The position numbers and the translations under genes are program-made. Below, piece by piece: positions 40,880 through 53,075 of a DNA stretch of 64,000 nt (positions are counted from its first letter, which is position 1; every line of letters starts with the position of its first letter). Source of the stretch: Acanthococcus lagerstroemiae (taxonomy: Eukaryota; Arthropoda; Insecta; Hemiptera; Eriococcidae); NCBI GenBank assembly GCA_031841125.1, contig CM063113.1:24697312-24761311 (forward strand), read 5' to 3'. The notes below the pieces were generated by a model. That model had not been told where the DNA came from and made no database searches. It saw only the letters and a list, made by a program, of their open reading frames with translations.

Positions 40880-41180
40880 TTTTTATTTGAAGTTTTAACA
40901 AGCGAACAGAAAAGTGTACATGGGTTTTATATTTTATTTCAATAGGTGTCGCGCCTCGTTGTCTAAACAGGCTCGGTTAACTTAGCAGGAGTGTAATGGG
41001 GCCATTACATAAAAATCCCATTTCCAATCCAAGAGTCCCAAATTAGTTTACCAAGATTTTGTTCTAAATTTTAAAATGTTTCTGTGATATTAAGCCTCTT
41101 CATCCTTTCTTTCTCGTTCAGCGTAATGGTGATTTTTTTAATGGTGGTATCTTTGCCTAGGGGGGCTCAAATTACCTTTA
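40880..41180. repeat. Dispersed repeat, copy with intact (empty) target site
   Basis: Closely matches 62264-63150: GGGTTTTATATTTTATTTCA, CCTCGTTGTCTrAACAGGCT, TTTTAAAATGTTTCTGTGAT, TTCTCGTTCAGCGTAATG and CCTAGGGGGGCTCAA. At about 41140 it reads ATGGTGGTATC without interruption, where the other copy carries a 575-bp insertion. Confidence 0.82.
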
Positions 41181-41897
41181 GAGAGGATTCAGCCCCAGTT
41201 TAGAAGGTAGTACGAACAATACCTTGCTACTGTAACTTTCATTAGATGGGCATAAAAGAGGGGCTTGAGATATTGCTGCAGGTTCCACTTTTTTCGCGCA
41301 TTTAGTAGATACTATGATCTTTTCTAACTGAATTTGGATTTTGGAAATCGTACGTCAGAATTCCTGAAATAATAATGAAATATTTTGGCTAAATGACTAA
41401 ATGCTGGGGGGACATCTCAATTTATCTTTTTTTCATATACTACCCCCTTTTTTTGTAGACGGAATTTAAATTTGGGAACGAGTATTTAAGAGTGGGTCCA
41501 TTTTTCTGGTAATCGAAAAATACCAGAAAAAGGGATAAGAATCTTAGGAAAAATATATGAGGAAATGAAAGCTTACATGTAATTGGACAATAGAAGCTGA
41601 GAATTCCTAATCGGGAGGGGAGTACACCAGGAAGATCCGTTGTCCCTATATATTCAACTGTGTAATCGAGCAAATCTTCGGAGGATTCAGCTGGAAACAG
41701 AAGGGGGTAAAAATTGATGGGGAAATACTAATCAACCTGCGATCTCCAGGTGATGTAATTATTGCCCGAAGTCCAAAAGAATTGCAAGAGATGGTAAACG
41801 AATTCTCAAAGAAGAGCAGGGAAGCAGAGTTCTCCCTGAATCCAGAAAAAATAAAAATGTCAAATAGAAAGAGTGAAGAAATTAAGATTTAGAAGGT

Positions 41898-42283
41898 CTT
41901 TTCGAGCTACTTATCATTTAAGCAAAATATATTCTGACGAATTAATGAAATAATGAAAGTTAAGTACTCTGGATGTAACCCATATAACACAAACTTATGA
42001 AATCATATATTAATCATGAACGAAGCAGTTGAAGAAGTAAATAAATTTTTATAATAGAAATATGAATTTTTAAGTCTGTTTGACTTATTATATATTTACA
42101 TGATTTGAGTTTAAACCGATGTAAATTAGGTTGGATTTTATCTTTTAAATTTTAATCATTAAATTTAGTACGAAAGGATTTATTTAGTTTTTTTTAATAA
42201 AAATTTAATTAATTTAGGTTATAGTTTTTAGTTTTAAATTAATTTTTTTAAATTATTTTCAAAATAATTCTCTATTAATTTAA
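41898..42283 (+). other. 386-bp insertion flanked by a perfect 54-bp duplication
   Basis: Positions 41844-41897 and 42284-42337 are identical over 54 bases (from AGAAAAAATAAAAATGTC to ATTAAGATTTAGAAGGT), and LINE sequence continues on each side. The insert is therefore a clean addition at one point with duplication of the target. Its right ~220 bases are mitochondrial 16S rRNA. The left ~160 bases are of unidentified origin. Confidence 0.92.
42060..42240 (+). pseudogene. 16S rRNA: NUMT: 3' end of mitochondrial 16S (large) rRNA
   Basis: Contains the conserved domain V/VI sequence of insect mitochondrial lrRNA in order: TTAAGTCTGTTTGACTT, TTTACATGATTTGAGTTTAA, ACCGATGTAAATTAGGTTGG, TTTATCTTTTAAAT and TTTAGTACGAAAGGATT. 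TAGTACGAAAGGA is the sarcin-ricin-proximal 3' signature. Embedded in a nuclear LINE, so not a functional rRNA. The edges are approximate. Confidence 0.92.
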
Positions 42284-43084
42284 AGAAAAAATAAAAATGT
42301 CAAATAGAAAGAGTGAAGAAATTAAGATTTAGAAGGTAATAATACAAAAAGTGAAAAAGATAGAATATCTGGGATAAACAAAATCTCCAATAGAGTAAAT
42401 GAGGGATGGAAAAACTGCTGGATGAACAAAAACAGATTTGAAAGGAAAATTCCAAGAGACTAAAATTTAAAATATTGGGATAGCTGCACCCTCCCCACAT
42501 TGATGTACGGATGTCAAACACGAGCAGCTACGAAATCCTGCATGGAGAAGCTGCAGACTACTAGAGGGTCATGGAGAGGAGCATACTGGGGGTCGACAAG
42601 AAAGAAGAAATTAGGAATATCAGAATTAAGGAGTCGAGGATGAGAGATATAGCTTATACCTTCAACAAATTAAAAGGGAAATATGCGAACACCTAGCGAA
42701 ACAAGGGGGGAAATGGACAAGGAGAATTATGGAATGGTCACTCAGGGAAGGTAAAGGCAATAGAAGTAGACTCAGCATCAGGAGGAATGAGGTAGTAAAA
42801 GAGTGGAGATTGACTTGTGAAAGGTAGGCTAAAAACAGGAAGGAGTGGAACAGGCACGTAGAGGCCGGTGTCCAGAAATGGACTATCGAGGGGAAACAAA
42901 GCTAGTATTCAGTATTTAGTTATTAAGTATTCAAATAATGGTTGAGGCTGTAATAAATAAATAAAATTTAAGAGTAGGTACATGGAATAGAAGAGGGAGA
43001 GAGAGAACTTTCGAGAAAAGTGCATGTATTCTTTCAAAAGTACGTCTGGTACCTTATACTTGTCATGTCAGACTCGCAAACTAT

Positions 43085-43862
43085 TTTTTTTTTTTAAATT
43101 ATTTTATTATTATTATCGAGCCACGGAACTACACTCTCGGGCTACGGGCTCAGGAAAGGTTTGTTGTCTATATGTCGCAGAGGTATCATGCAGTGGAAAG
43201 GTAGGTGAGGGTGTTGTTTATGTGTTTGTGGGTGTTGGAGAGGGCCAAAATTCGACTATGAAGTACGTGGTGAAAGTTACGAGACAGGTGAGGGAGGGGC
43301 ATGAAAAGAGGTAGTCCACGGCGAGAGGGTCTTCATCTTCACAGTGTGGGCAGTTACGGGGAGAAAGGTTAGTGAGAAGATGCGTATGTGTGAAGCGTGT
43401 CTGTCCAATCCTTAGACGGGTGATGGTGATACATTCCTCGCGGCAGAAGGAACGTTGGGACGTTGACTAGGGGACAGGTGTGAGCTTGACTTGTGCGAAC
43501 TTGTTGTGCCGAGAGGCTTAATGCCACCACTCTTTGAACCACTTACGCAAAATGGTCTAGCGAATGGCGGGAGTGAGATCTATTGAGATAGGGAGGTGAC
43601 GAGTGATATATGGGAGCTGTATAACTTGCTGGGCTGCTTGATCAACTGCCTCATTTCCCGGGATACCAATGTGGCTTGGAATCCAGATGAGTGAAATGCT
43701 CTTGGTGGTGAAGGAAATGAGATGGAGAGTGGTGAGATGGATGCGTTGCACGAGAGCGTGCGTTGAAAGGCGACCAAAAATAGACCTTAAGGAAGAAATT
43801 GGATCTGAGAGGACCAAATAGTGGGTGGGTCTTCGAGCGAGGAGATCGTGACTAGGCACTGT
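43085..43862 (-). mobile_element. I-like LINE 3' end with RNase H domain and TAA-rich tail
   Basis: Minus strand 43859-43557 is an open frame of ~100 residues: HYLVLSDPISSLRSI, then ISLIWIPSHIGIPGNEAVDQ, the ribonuclease H signature of I/Jockey-group LINEs. After frameshifts comes TRLRIGQTRFTHTHLLTNLS and CPHCEDED, the C-terminal zinc-knuckle region. The 3' tail (complement of 43085-43120) is a run of ATAATAATAAAATAA then A-rich, as in I-clade elements. Truncated and frameshifted. Confidence 0.85.
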
Positions 43863-43974
43863 TAAAAGGCTGTAATATAGAGAAAAAAATTTTAAGAAAA
43901 CTAATAAAATTTATGTGGGCGAAGGGAGACATCTCGGAGTCACTGTCAGGATATCTGAAACGTAATCGAATGCT

Positions 43975-44175
43975 CTGGTGGCAAAAAATTACGATTTCAG
44001 TTTTTCAGAATCGTGCGCGTAGGTTTATCGATGTAGTACGCGGAGGGCCAGGCGTCGACAACCGCGTCGCTTCTGGGCGCGCTCGGTCATGTTTTTCGAA
44101 CTTCAGGCTCAAGTCGGCCCGGGATTATCCGATTTGGCTGAAATTTTCAGGGGCTTATTTTACACATAAAGGAAA
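43975..44175 (-). repeat. Dispersed GC-rich repeat, copy 2 (inverted relative to 39460)
   Basis: Its complement aligns with 39460-39700 from AAGCCCCTGAAAATTTCAGC to CTCCGCGTACTACATCGAT. A C/G-rich core with CGACGCGGTTGTCGACGCC is conserved. Confidence 0.7.
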
Positions 44176-44179
44176 AATG

Positions 44180-45687
44180 TAAAAAAAAAAATCGAAAACT
44201 AAGTGGCACCCTGTTACACGTTCCCTCCGTAACTGCATAGCAAAGAGTAATCTCGACGAAATGCCACTCACTTTTCTCATCCAACGTAACTATTTAGCAC
44301 ACATTTAACTTACGAAGGGACTCGCTATTATGCCAATCAACATAAAAGTGAAGTGTGAACCTATGAACCCTACGATGACATTTTGCAGAACGTCGTAGCG
44401 GTCTGCCGACACTAGACTTGTACGTTGATTGATTCTTGTTATGTCAGATGAGCCGTGGATAGGCAGTTCGGAAAATTGGTCACTAAGTCGAGATTAACGT
44501 CTTCGGGTTTCTCTCGCACAGAGAGCGATGAAGCAGAGAACATCTTTGTAGACACAATAGATGCCAATTTTACATTCCGCATCAGCGACCGTATCTGGGA
44601 GCCGCTTGACTCTCTCAGCCTCCCTCCCCTCGTACACTCTTCACGGCTGATTGCTAATTCGAAAAGACAATTCGCTTGTTTTCTTCCATTTTACACAGAT
44701 TTTTTTCAACCTCGCGCATTATTTCTGCACCTCGTTAGCGAGCAGATGTTCAATTAATTTTTTTCTGTTTTCTGTGTTTGCAGGTATGTACGTGCAAATT
44801 AAACGACGATGTATCACGCCCACTACTCGGTCACGATTATCGTGCGAATTGAACCTGCGTGTCTCGGTTTGGGTGAGTGAATTTCAGCCAGCACTGATTT
44901 AAAGATACGCTATCCGTCTGTCGATTTGATGTAAATCGAGTGAAAATTAAGGAAACCTGGGCGATGCTTGCCAGAAATCGAAAAAGAAGAAGCGTTCCCG
45001 GTATTCGTGTGGGTTTTGAATAATCGCTTGTCAGAGATCAGATTGCTAATGAACGATTTCTGATATCAGTTCTGTTTTTTTTTTCTTCTTTTTTTTTCCA
45101 CGCCGCTGTTGTGTCGATAGAGCACGCAAGATAATAATCTGAATTACAAATGGCTTGATTGTGTGTGACGAACAATGAGAAGATTGAAAATGGTTTTCCA
45201 TTCGAAGCTTGTTCGCGTCACTTCTATTTTCGCGGGATTTTCCTCTGAAATTGAAAACTGCGAGTGTGTCGGATTACTCTCGAGAAAAACTCGCGCGTGG
45301 CTACGCGTCCGAAACGCGAATTTCTCGTTTTCGAGGTAGAAGGCAGCAGCCTTAGACTCGATGCAGTTTTTGGTCATCGTCAGTCGTATTCGCTAATTTA
45401 CAACAACTTTAATCGAGTGTAATGAGCTGACAGTGTGTAAAAGGGAGCCTTTAGTCATAGCTGGTTTTTGGTTGTCTGCAGTGGGACGAATTGGTGGGAT
45501 ATAATGGGGATATTACAGGTAGGCGAGGATCAGCTTCGAAATGATATTTGCACCGAAGATACAGAGGCAGTCCGGATTCTCGAATCAAGTGTGAAGTGCA
45601 TGTAGTTGCGTTGTAACGTCAGGCTATGTAGGATATTATGGAGTAAATTAATTTTCTGCGTGCAAAAGAAGCGTCTTCGTTTTCAAA
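44180..45687. other. CpG-containing stretch, possible promoter region
   Basis: No transposon signature found. 44400-45400 has higher CpG than the average of the window and includes CTCGCGCGTGGCTACGCGTCC near 45290. A GT-AG-like boundary (TTTGCAG|GTATGT) occurs at about 44784. It may contain 5' UTR or promoter of a host gene on the plus strand, but no protein is recognisable. Confidence 0.3.
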
Positions 45688-45724
45688 ATGTTAGCAGCAG
45701 TTTTCGAAGATGAAGTCTCAGAAT
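45688..45724 (+). CDS. Candidate first coding exon
   Basis: TCAAAATG opens MLAAVFEDEVSE and runs into a consensus donor GTAAGT at 45725. It lies just downstream of the CpG-containing stretch. No second exon could be identified, so this rests on start context and donor only. Confidence 0.28.
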
Positions 45725-46559
45725 GTAAGTTGAACTTGAGCAGTTTTGGTTGTTTGTTAAGTCTCTAGGCTATAGTGAGGGAAATCGCGCTCTGCTTTGG
45801 GTGTTGTTCTAACTGAATTGCTGGGAGCAGAACCGTAGTGAGGAAGGTTGACACCCCCCCCCCTCTCGCTAGTCTGCGAATTCAACATTTTTGGTCAAAT
45901 TCGCCTATTTAGTCGGCAAAACAAGAAAATCGTTGACTTTTTTAGCTCGGATGAAAAATGTTTGTACCATCGAGTCGGAATTATTCGTTAATTCGCTAGG
46001 GTTTCGTTCAGTTTCTACCATTTAGTCGGAATTTTCAAAATCAGTCAACAAAAGTAAAAGTCGTTAAGCGTGTTTCGAGGGCATGAAGGAGTAAGGACCT
46101 AATCGGACGTAAAACCATGAGATCATTATCATCACGATTCTTCTGATTACAGACTTCCATAGTTATATTTTTGTATTATTAATTAAAATGAAAATTAAAG
46201 TGGATAAGGAAGAAATAAAAGGAACTTAATAGTACAGAAACAGAAATTATGAAAAATGATGAAAACAAGAGGAATGAAATGATGAAAAAGTAATAAATTT
46301 ACAAAACACCCAGTTACAGGGAAGATACGAAAATGAATTGGCTAGACATGAAAGTTGCATTGTATTTCAGTAGAGTTTGAAGTCTTGTGCTTGTGAAAAT
46401 TGATCTCTTTCTATTTCCATCAGAAAAGGTAGAAGTGACTGAGACTGACGAACACGACAATATGTTTTGTTTTACTTTTGCTTCCTTGGAAAATTTTAAC
46501 GCCGCGGACCCCGAATTTCTCGGCAAATGTTTGTTGCTTTCGTTCGGTTTCAGCGGTTA
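45725..46559. other. No gene recognised
   Basis: AT-rich, with a 10-base C run at 45854-45863. It would be intron if the exon at 45688 is real. Confidence 0.4.
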
Positions 46560-49500
46560 TTGAGCCAGCATTTTGAACATCAGAAGGCAAAATATTAAAG
46601 TCTTTAACCCTCTCACACACATAGCCGACTCAGAGAGAACTGGCAGATGATTCTGTATACCTGTGATATAAAGTATCTCTTTAACGTAATTTTCCTGGTT
46701 CTTTAACTTTAATAAGAACGTGGTGGAAAACCGAAAAATGTATTTCTTCAATTCCTAGTAGGTTTTATTGAAAGAAGGAGAATTCATCTGACTGATTGCG
46801 CGAAGTCAGTCCCTGAATTACCATTATTAGAGAAATTATTCGTTCAGAGTTGCTAGGATGTCAAATAGATCGGTTAGTTAGAGAAAACACAGTGGAAAAT
46901 TCAGTTTCGTTGGTTACTTTTTCAAAAATTGTATAATATAGTTGACGTTTTTTTCTCTGGTGGTAAAGGTGAACTCTATAGTATGAAATAACTGGCATCA
47001 ATCTGGATTTTCTATTTATCTCTTCATTTAGTAGGAAAATACGATTAAAAAGTCTGAGGTTTGAAGCATATGTGTATTACCGAAAATTCCTCCTGTCAAT
47101 TTCAGCCAACATTTTGGACCACAAACTTATTTTTTCCAGTTTTAGACATATGTCTTCACAATTATCATTTTTATGGAAGTACGCAGCAGAATATATCCTA
47201 TCAGTAGTAGGAAATCTGTCGTACTTGGTTTCTGATACTACAAATGCATTAGGAGTCGTCTGTGGCATCTTCGTCGCTGTATTCCTACTAACATTTCAAC
47301 TGGTGAGGAACAGTTCATTACCACCATCCCTGTACAGCGCGTATGTTACAATCTTCATACAGAGGTCTGAAAATGTACATGAAATAAGCCAATATACCTC
47401 CATGCATCTCATATTGTGTACAGAATAATTGGTGTCCGATAAAGATTCCTACACTCATATAAGATACTGAGTGATCATTTTGCATCAGTACTCAGAATGA
47501 TGATATTCTGGTTATGATTTTTCATGAAAATAATGGGTGATATGTATTTGTAGTAAGGCATGATTACTGATGCGCATGGAAATATCCGTCCTACTCTCAG
47601 AGTGCAGAATACTGTTGCCTGGTTTCCTACTGAAATTTGCTCCCCCCCCCCCATCTTTGAACTTCTTGAATCACTAGTCGAGGGAAAAGGCTGGACATGT
47701 TTGGTTACAGGAATTAAGTCAATTTAAAAATTTTGCAGTAGGATTTTGGTGTCTTTATGTAGTGGGAATGGGAATTTCCAGTCTCTGCAGGTTTTTGTAG
47801 TACTGAGACTGGATACTGCTCGTGGTCGTTTGATTTAAATTCTTCGAAATATATCAGATACTCCGTAAATCTTCTACATAAGTGTTCAGAATAATCACAT
47901 CCTGGTATTGATTTGTAAAGGAGAAAATAATGGATTTAGGTGCATTTGTATTAGGAACCTATCTTTTACGATTTCTCATCTTCCCGTCTCACTCTCAAAA
48001 ACTGTAACATAGTTCTTCATTTTCCTTCTAAAATTAGCAATCCTTAAGTAATCTTTATAGGTCACTGAGAGAGAGTGGAAACTGAACTTATTCAAGGTAC
48101 AGAGATTGTATACTTGGAAAATTTCGTAGCAGGATTTCGTCATCTTCATATAGTGTGAGATTCTTAGTGGTCTGTAATTTTTTGTATCTAATACTGAGAT
48201 CAACTCCTGCTCATGGCCGTCTGATTGGAATCTAAAAAAATATCATATACTGAGTAAATAATCTGCTAAAAAGGGTATATTCAAATAGGATGACTATGCT
48301 TACCCCCCCCCCCCAATTCTTACTAGTGCAACTTGCAAAGCCAATTCAAGTATCGAAGATTACAAGCTTCTAAAGCCTTTTCCATCAAAAAGTTGATAAC
48401 TTTCCTCGTAGCTCTCTGCACTAGTAAGCATGAAGGAATTATGAACATTGCAGTCCACCAAGAAAATTATTTTATTTTCACTGAACTGTATGTAGTAGGA
48501 TTATGATTCTAATTTTGAGGCAGTCATCTACCTTGAAGTCGCTTGTCGGAAGTTTTATATCTTCAGTCGGTACTACAGTAATATGAGGAGCACTACAGTT
48601 CTGTATAAATCTCAGAGCTGGACGTATAGAAAGACGTTTTGCTTAAGAGCAGCACCTCAGAAGTTGAAAATTCAATAGAATTATTGTAGCATCTCATCAA
48701 CTTCTACTAACTACGTTTCAAGTAAGAGATTTCCCTAATCGTATAACCAAATTCCTGTGTTGATTCGGTTTCTGTGCCCAGGAGAGGAATAGTCCTCTCA
48801 CCTTTTTGTTGAATTAGAAAAATACCCATGAAGTGCCGATTCTAGTAGGAGACTGGATAATAGTTTTCCTATTGGTGTGAGTGAGATGGATAGGCAGAAG
48901 ATGATCCCAGGTAATTTTCTGTGAGACATGTATCAAATTCCATTATAGACTTGAGGCGTTCTCTTAACAATATATGATTCTCTTAAGTTCTAATGCAGGA
49001 TGACTGCTCAGTAGCTGATCATCATGAGCAGTGCCCAATTTCAGTACTGAAAAAACCTTCAGAGACTGGGAATCCCACTACATGAAAACGCTGAAATCCT
49101 TCTACAGAGTTTTTTTAATTGATATAATTTTTGTAATCAAGACACGTGCAGCCTTTTCCCCCCTACTAGTGATCCCAGAAGATAACAGATGAGCAGCAAA
49201 TTTCAGTAGGAAACCAGGCAATAGTATTCGGCATTCTGAGAGTAGGACGGACATTTCAATAAGCATTAGTAATCATATCCTATTATAAATACACCGACAT
49301 CCACTGTTTTCTTGACAAATCATTACCAGTTTATCATCATTCTGATTACTGATGCAGAATGATCACTCAGTATCTTATATGAGGTTAGAAATTTTTTTCT
49401 GACGCCATATGCTGTTCACAATATGAGATGCGTGGCTGACTTCATGCACTTTCGAAATTGAAATATCAGACCTCTATATGAAGATGATAGCATATGCACT

Positions 49501-49893
49501 GTACAGGGACGGTGGTAATGAACTGCTCCTCAGCAGTTGAAATTTTAGTAGGAATACAGCGACTTAGATTGCTTTAACGACTCCTAATGAATTTCGAGTA
49601 CCAGAAACCAAGTACATCAGATTTCCTACTACTGATCTACTGATAGGTTGTGTTCTGCTGCGTACTTCCATAAAACCGATAATTGCTTAGAAATATGTCT
49701 AAAATTGTAAGAAAATGAGTTTTTGATCCAAAATCTTGGTTGAAATTAACAGGAGGAATTCTCGGTTATGTAAGGTTAAGGAGTCAGGCAGGCAAGTGGT
49801 CGAAAATTACGTTCAGGTAATACTTTATATCACAGGTACACAGACTCATCTGCCAGTTCTCTCTGAGTGGGCTACATGTATGAGAGGGTTAAG
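46560..49893. repeat. ~3.3-kb foldback: diverged arms of ~1.5 kb
   Basis: The left half is the approximate reverse complement of the right half. Paired blocks: 46607-46700 with 49800-49890 (AGAGAGAACTGGCAGATGA on the left); 47081-47430 with 49400-49760 (GTACGCAGCAGAA and AACTGTTCCTCACCAG-type blocks); 47540-47650 with 49185-49300 (CCTGGTTTCCTACTGAAATT); 47720-47930 with 48960-49130. 48080-48240 resembles 47720-47930 directly, so arms also contain internal repeats. The centre has TTACTAGTGCA and its complement at about 48318 and 48415. The left arm has an extra ~370 bp. Open frames such as 47072-47428 are by-products. No transposase. Confidence 0.78.
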
Positions 49894-50246
49894 CTCTCCA
49901 TTTTATTTGCTTGCATATAATTTTTTTGGAGTAACATTTTCGACGTATTTTCACTCCCGCACACTCACACACATTCAGATGGGGCTCGCGACACCCCTGG
50001 CCAGGAGGCTCGGTTCGAATCCTGTTACCCAATACCTGATCGAGATGAAATTTCTGAATGAAAACTCCATTATTGTCGGCTTTCTTTCCGACACACATTT
50101 TCACCTCACTTGATGACCCAATTGACGAGAGGTGACACAACATGGACACTATTTTGAAACTTCTTGAACGCAGTGTAATGGACCGCCATTGACGTCTCAC
50201 AACCAATCAGAAAGCTTCATTTAAACAAAATGGCAGCTGATATGAA

Positions 50247-50590
50247 GGAGTTAGGATCGAAACTGAAACTTGCCATTTTACTCCAAGGGCGTAGACAGCC
50301 AAAATACTGTACAGGGGTGCAGGAATAATCTCTTGCTGCGCCTGTGATTGTGGAGTATCTATATATGTAATACATAGAACATTCACAGGCGTAACAACAA
50401 ACATCCCTGCACCCGTGTGCAGTATCTTGCCTATTTCCGCACTTGAAGTAAAATGGCGAGTGTCAGTTATGATTCTAACCTCTTTATATTTATACAGATT
50501 GCCGTCACCATTCCCCAAGATAATAACGTTGAGATGACGGCAGTGATTTCCAGCAAAACTTCCTAATTGATTGTGAAATTGCTGTCATGA
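50247..50590. mobile_element. Palindromic MITE-like element, copy 2
   Basis: Second copy of the family at 17745-18070. Ends of the palindromic part are GAGTTAGGATCGAAACTG (50247) and the complement of GAGGTTAGAATCATAACTG (about 50481), extending inward ~45 bp including CGCCATTTTACTTCAAG. The shared tail AGATTGCCGTCACCATTCC to GACGGCAGTGATTTCCAGC continues to about 50590. Confidence 0.78.
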
Positions 50591-53075
50591 CAATTCATTA
50601 GATGTAACGCTTAAGAGGCTTGAGAACTGCCGCGATTTTCAGATTTGTTGCTAGAATTTTTCTCTGCGAGCAAATTTCTTGGTGTTAACCTTTAAAACTG
50701 ATAACACTCATTTGTAAGCGAAGCGAACAAAATTTTTCAATTTTTCGGAGAATTTCTGTGAAACAATTTTATTTTGAACTGTCAGGGAGAGATTATCTTT
50801 AACCCCCTTCCCCCCCGACACGAAAACCGGTTATGGCGATCTTGCATTGCCTCTGGAATACTATCAGGACGTATCTTGGCTCGTCTGAATTATGCGATTT
50901 TATGGAGCATGTTATAGAATCGTGGTTTGTGACGTGGGATCTGAAGTGATGTCTGACTTATGCCGAATGGTTATCTCGACTTAGGTACGTGTAAGTTGAT
51001 CGAGACAGGAAATGTGTCATTGTCGATGATCCACAAACCACGATACCCTGATAAGTACGAGAGTAGTAATATGTATTGAAATAGCTTTCGCAATTTTCAG
51101 GAAGTTACAACATATTTTATATTTATTTCATACTTTGTTCCCTCAGTGCAGAAAAAGTATAAAACTGACTCGAGTTTGACGGTCGTGAATGCCGCTCCTT
51201 ATACTGTATATTTTTCAACGAAGGGCTGCTGATCTGATGGCGTATATAAAATGTGCATTTCGATGTGCCCTTGAGGCTACATTTCAGTAATCATTTGTTT
51301 CGTGTGTATGAAGGGTCATTTGTATCCTTGCTGATGCCCGCATTCGAATCATCTGTTTTATTTGACCGTTCATATCCCTTTTCGAAATAAAAGTAAAAGT
51401 TAACTGTCAAGATTCTCGTTGAAATGATAGTTGCCCGCACGTGACGATGAAATTGATATAACAGGCTGGTAGAACTTGAGGGTACAAAATACAAATGCAA
51501 TGTATACGACACAAGTGCAAGTTTGGTTGCTGTTAGTGTCTTGTAAGTATGAAGTTTTCTAGCTCGCAGAAACGTGTGAATAGCCCGGAGACGGATCCCG
51601 AAAAAATGATTTGCTCGGGAAAGAACCCGGAAAAAGTAATTTACTCGAGCTGAGTCAAATTTCAGAATTTTACTGGTACCAGAGCTAATTTCCTGTTTGG
51701 GCTCCAACTTCGGCTCTGGCAATTCAACCTTTCCTCACCTGTCTTGCACCCCACCACCATTCCCTTTCACTTGAGAATAACCAGAACGAAAGATTTTGAT
51801 GGAGCCGAAGCTATCAAGAACTTTTTGGAAAGTTGGAGAAATACGAAAATTTTTGTGTAAATATCAGGGATGGATGAGATCTTAAAGCCAGTGATCTAGG
51901 ATATTGATCTGCAAATAACTAGGAAAATTAGAAAAGAACTACAGATTCCTGCCAAAATAATATAATTAGGAAAATCGATGGTACCCTATCTTTTTGGTAT
52001 TTCTGATCTCTGGGTCATAATTGTGTCACGTTGTAATGAGACTATTGATTGTACGTTATTATCTCTAGGTTATTTAGAACGCAGTATGGAATCACAATGA
52101 AATCGATTCTATGGTTGTTTCGATAATTGCCGCCACTTATCGTTTTGGTAATTGCCGCTACTGTCCTCTATTGCTATCGGGAAATTCCATTATTTCTTTC
52201 AATTCCAGTAAGACCGGTAGCCGCATCAAACCCGAAGTGGTTTTGAGCTATCTCCGGCTCCGGAGCAAATTTGAATTGAACTCCGGCTCAGATTCTTGAA
52301 ATTGACTCCGGCTCTGGTGAATAACGTTTTCAGGCTTCAGCTCTGCCTTCGGCAAAGATGTGATTTTCATGGATCTGTTCCAGATTTCGCAAAAGTTCTT
52401 GATGGGGCGGCTCAGGGACATATCGAAAAGTTTCTTCTGGGGGAGATGGCGAAAATTGTGAAAGTCCCAACTAACTCAATTCAAAATTCCCCAGTATCAA
52501 AATTTCTTTCTATTAGCTAAAAAAATTTGGATTTTTTCAACTTTTGATCCATCTACTAAAATTTCTCAACTCCGGTGGAGGCGCTTGGGCGAAGGGGACA
52601 AGCTTTCTTCGTGCCCCCCTTATTTTTGGTAAATTTCCCCAACTGATGAGGGTAAAATTCCTACAGGGGAGGGTAATTTCCCGCCCCCTACCGGTACGTC
52701 TGTGCTCCGGCTCCCCCAAAATGGGATTTTTGCTTCGGTTGCGGTAACTTTTAAGTAGTGGGAAAGGTCAAGGGAAACGAGAAGGAAAATGGAGGGAGGG
52801 AGGTTGAAGAACCGAAGCCCTAATCTAAGTTAGAATCAGAAATCGGCATCAGCTCCAGCTCCAGCCAATAATTTTGTCTGGATTTGGGCTCTGAATCCAA
52901 CAAATAATTTTCTCTGGACTCTGCTCCGGATATAGCTAATAATTTTTCTCGGGCTCATGCTTCCCCGGAAAATAGTCTGCTCCGGTTTTGGCATCGGATC
53001 TCTGATTTTCAAGTATGAGTGGAAAAATCTTATATTCTAGCTGCTGTAAACGTGTAGAAGAGCAACCATATCTAC
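50591..53075. other. No gene recognised; part is degenerate CTCCGGCTC repeat
   Basis: 51650-53000 is scattered with CTCCGGCTC/GGCTCTGG motifs. At 52840-52980 they form a loose ~45-50-bp period with AATAATTTTyTCTGG. The frame at 51291-51722 and others have no domain and partly follow this repeat. Confidence 0.4.

Larger units (their letters stand above)
41570..42960 (+). mobile_element. RTE-clade LINE remnant split by a mitochondrial-containing insertion
   Basis: Before the insertion: IEQIFGGFSWKQKGVKIDGE, a degenerate RT box GDVIIARSPKELQEMV (D-D of FADD replaced by P-G-D) and SLNPEKIKMSNRKSEEIKI. After it: EGWKNCWMNKNRFERKIPR, SCTLPTLMYGCQTRAATKS, MEKLQTT and the C-terminal REGKGNRSRPSIRRNEVVKE ending near 42905. 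The tail GAGGCTGTAATAAATAAATA marks the 3' end near 42960. Several frameshifts and stops. Same clade as 3122-3972 and 55957-56280. Confidence 0.85.

Noticed and set aside
47072..47428. 118-codon frame with hydrophobic segments, membrane-protein-like
   Set aside because: It lies in the left arm of the foldback, and the matching right-arm sequence does not preserve the frame.
49980..50046. GGTTCGAATCC, a tRNA/pol III B-box match
   Set aside because: No A box at the right distance upstream and no cloverleaf can be folded around it. It may be a SINE relic, but one motif is too little.
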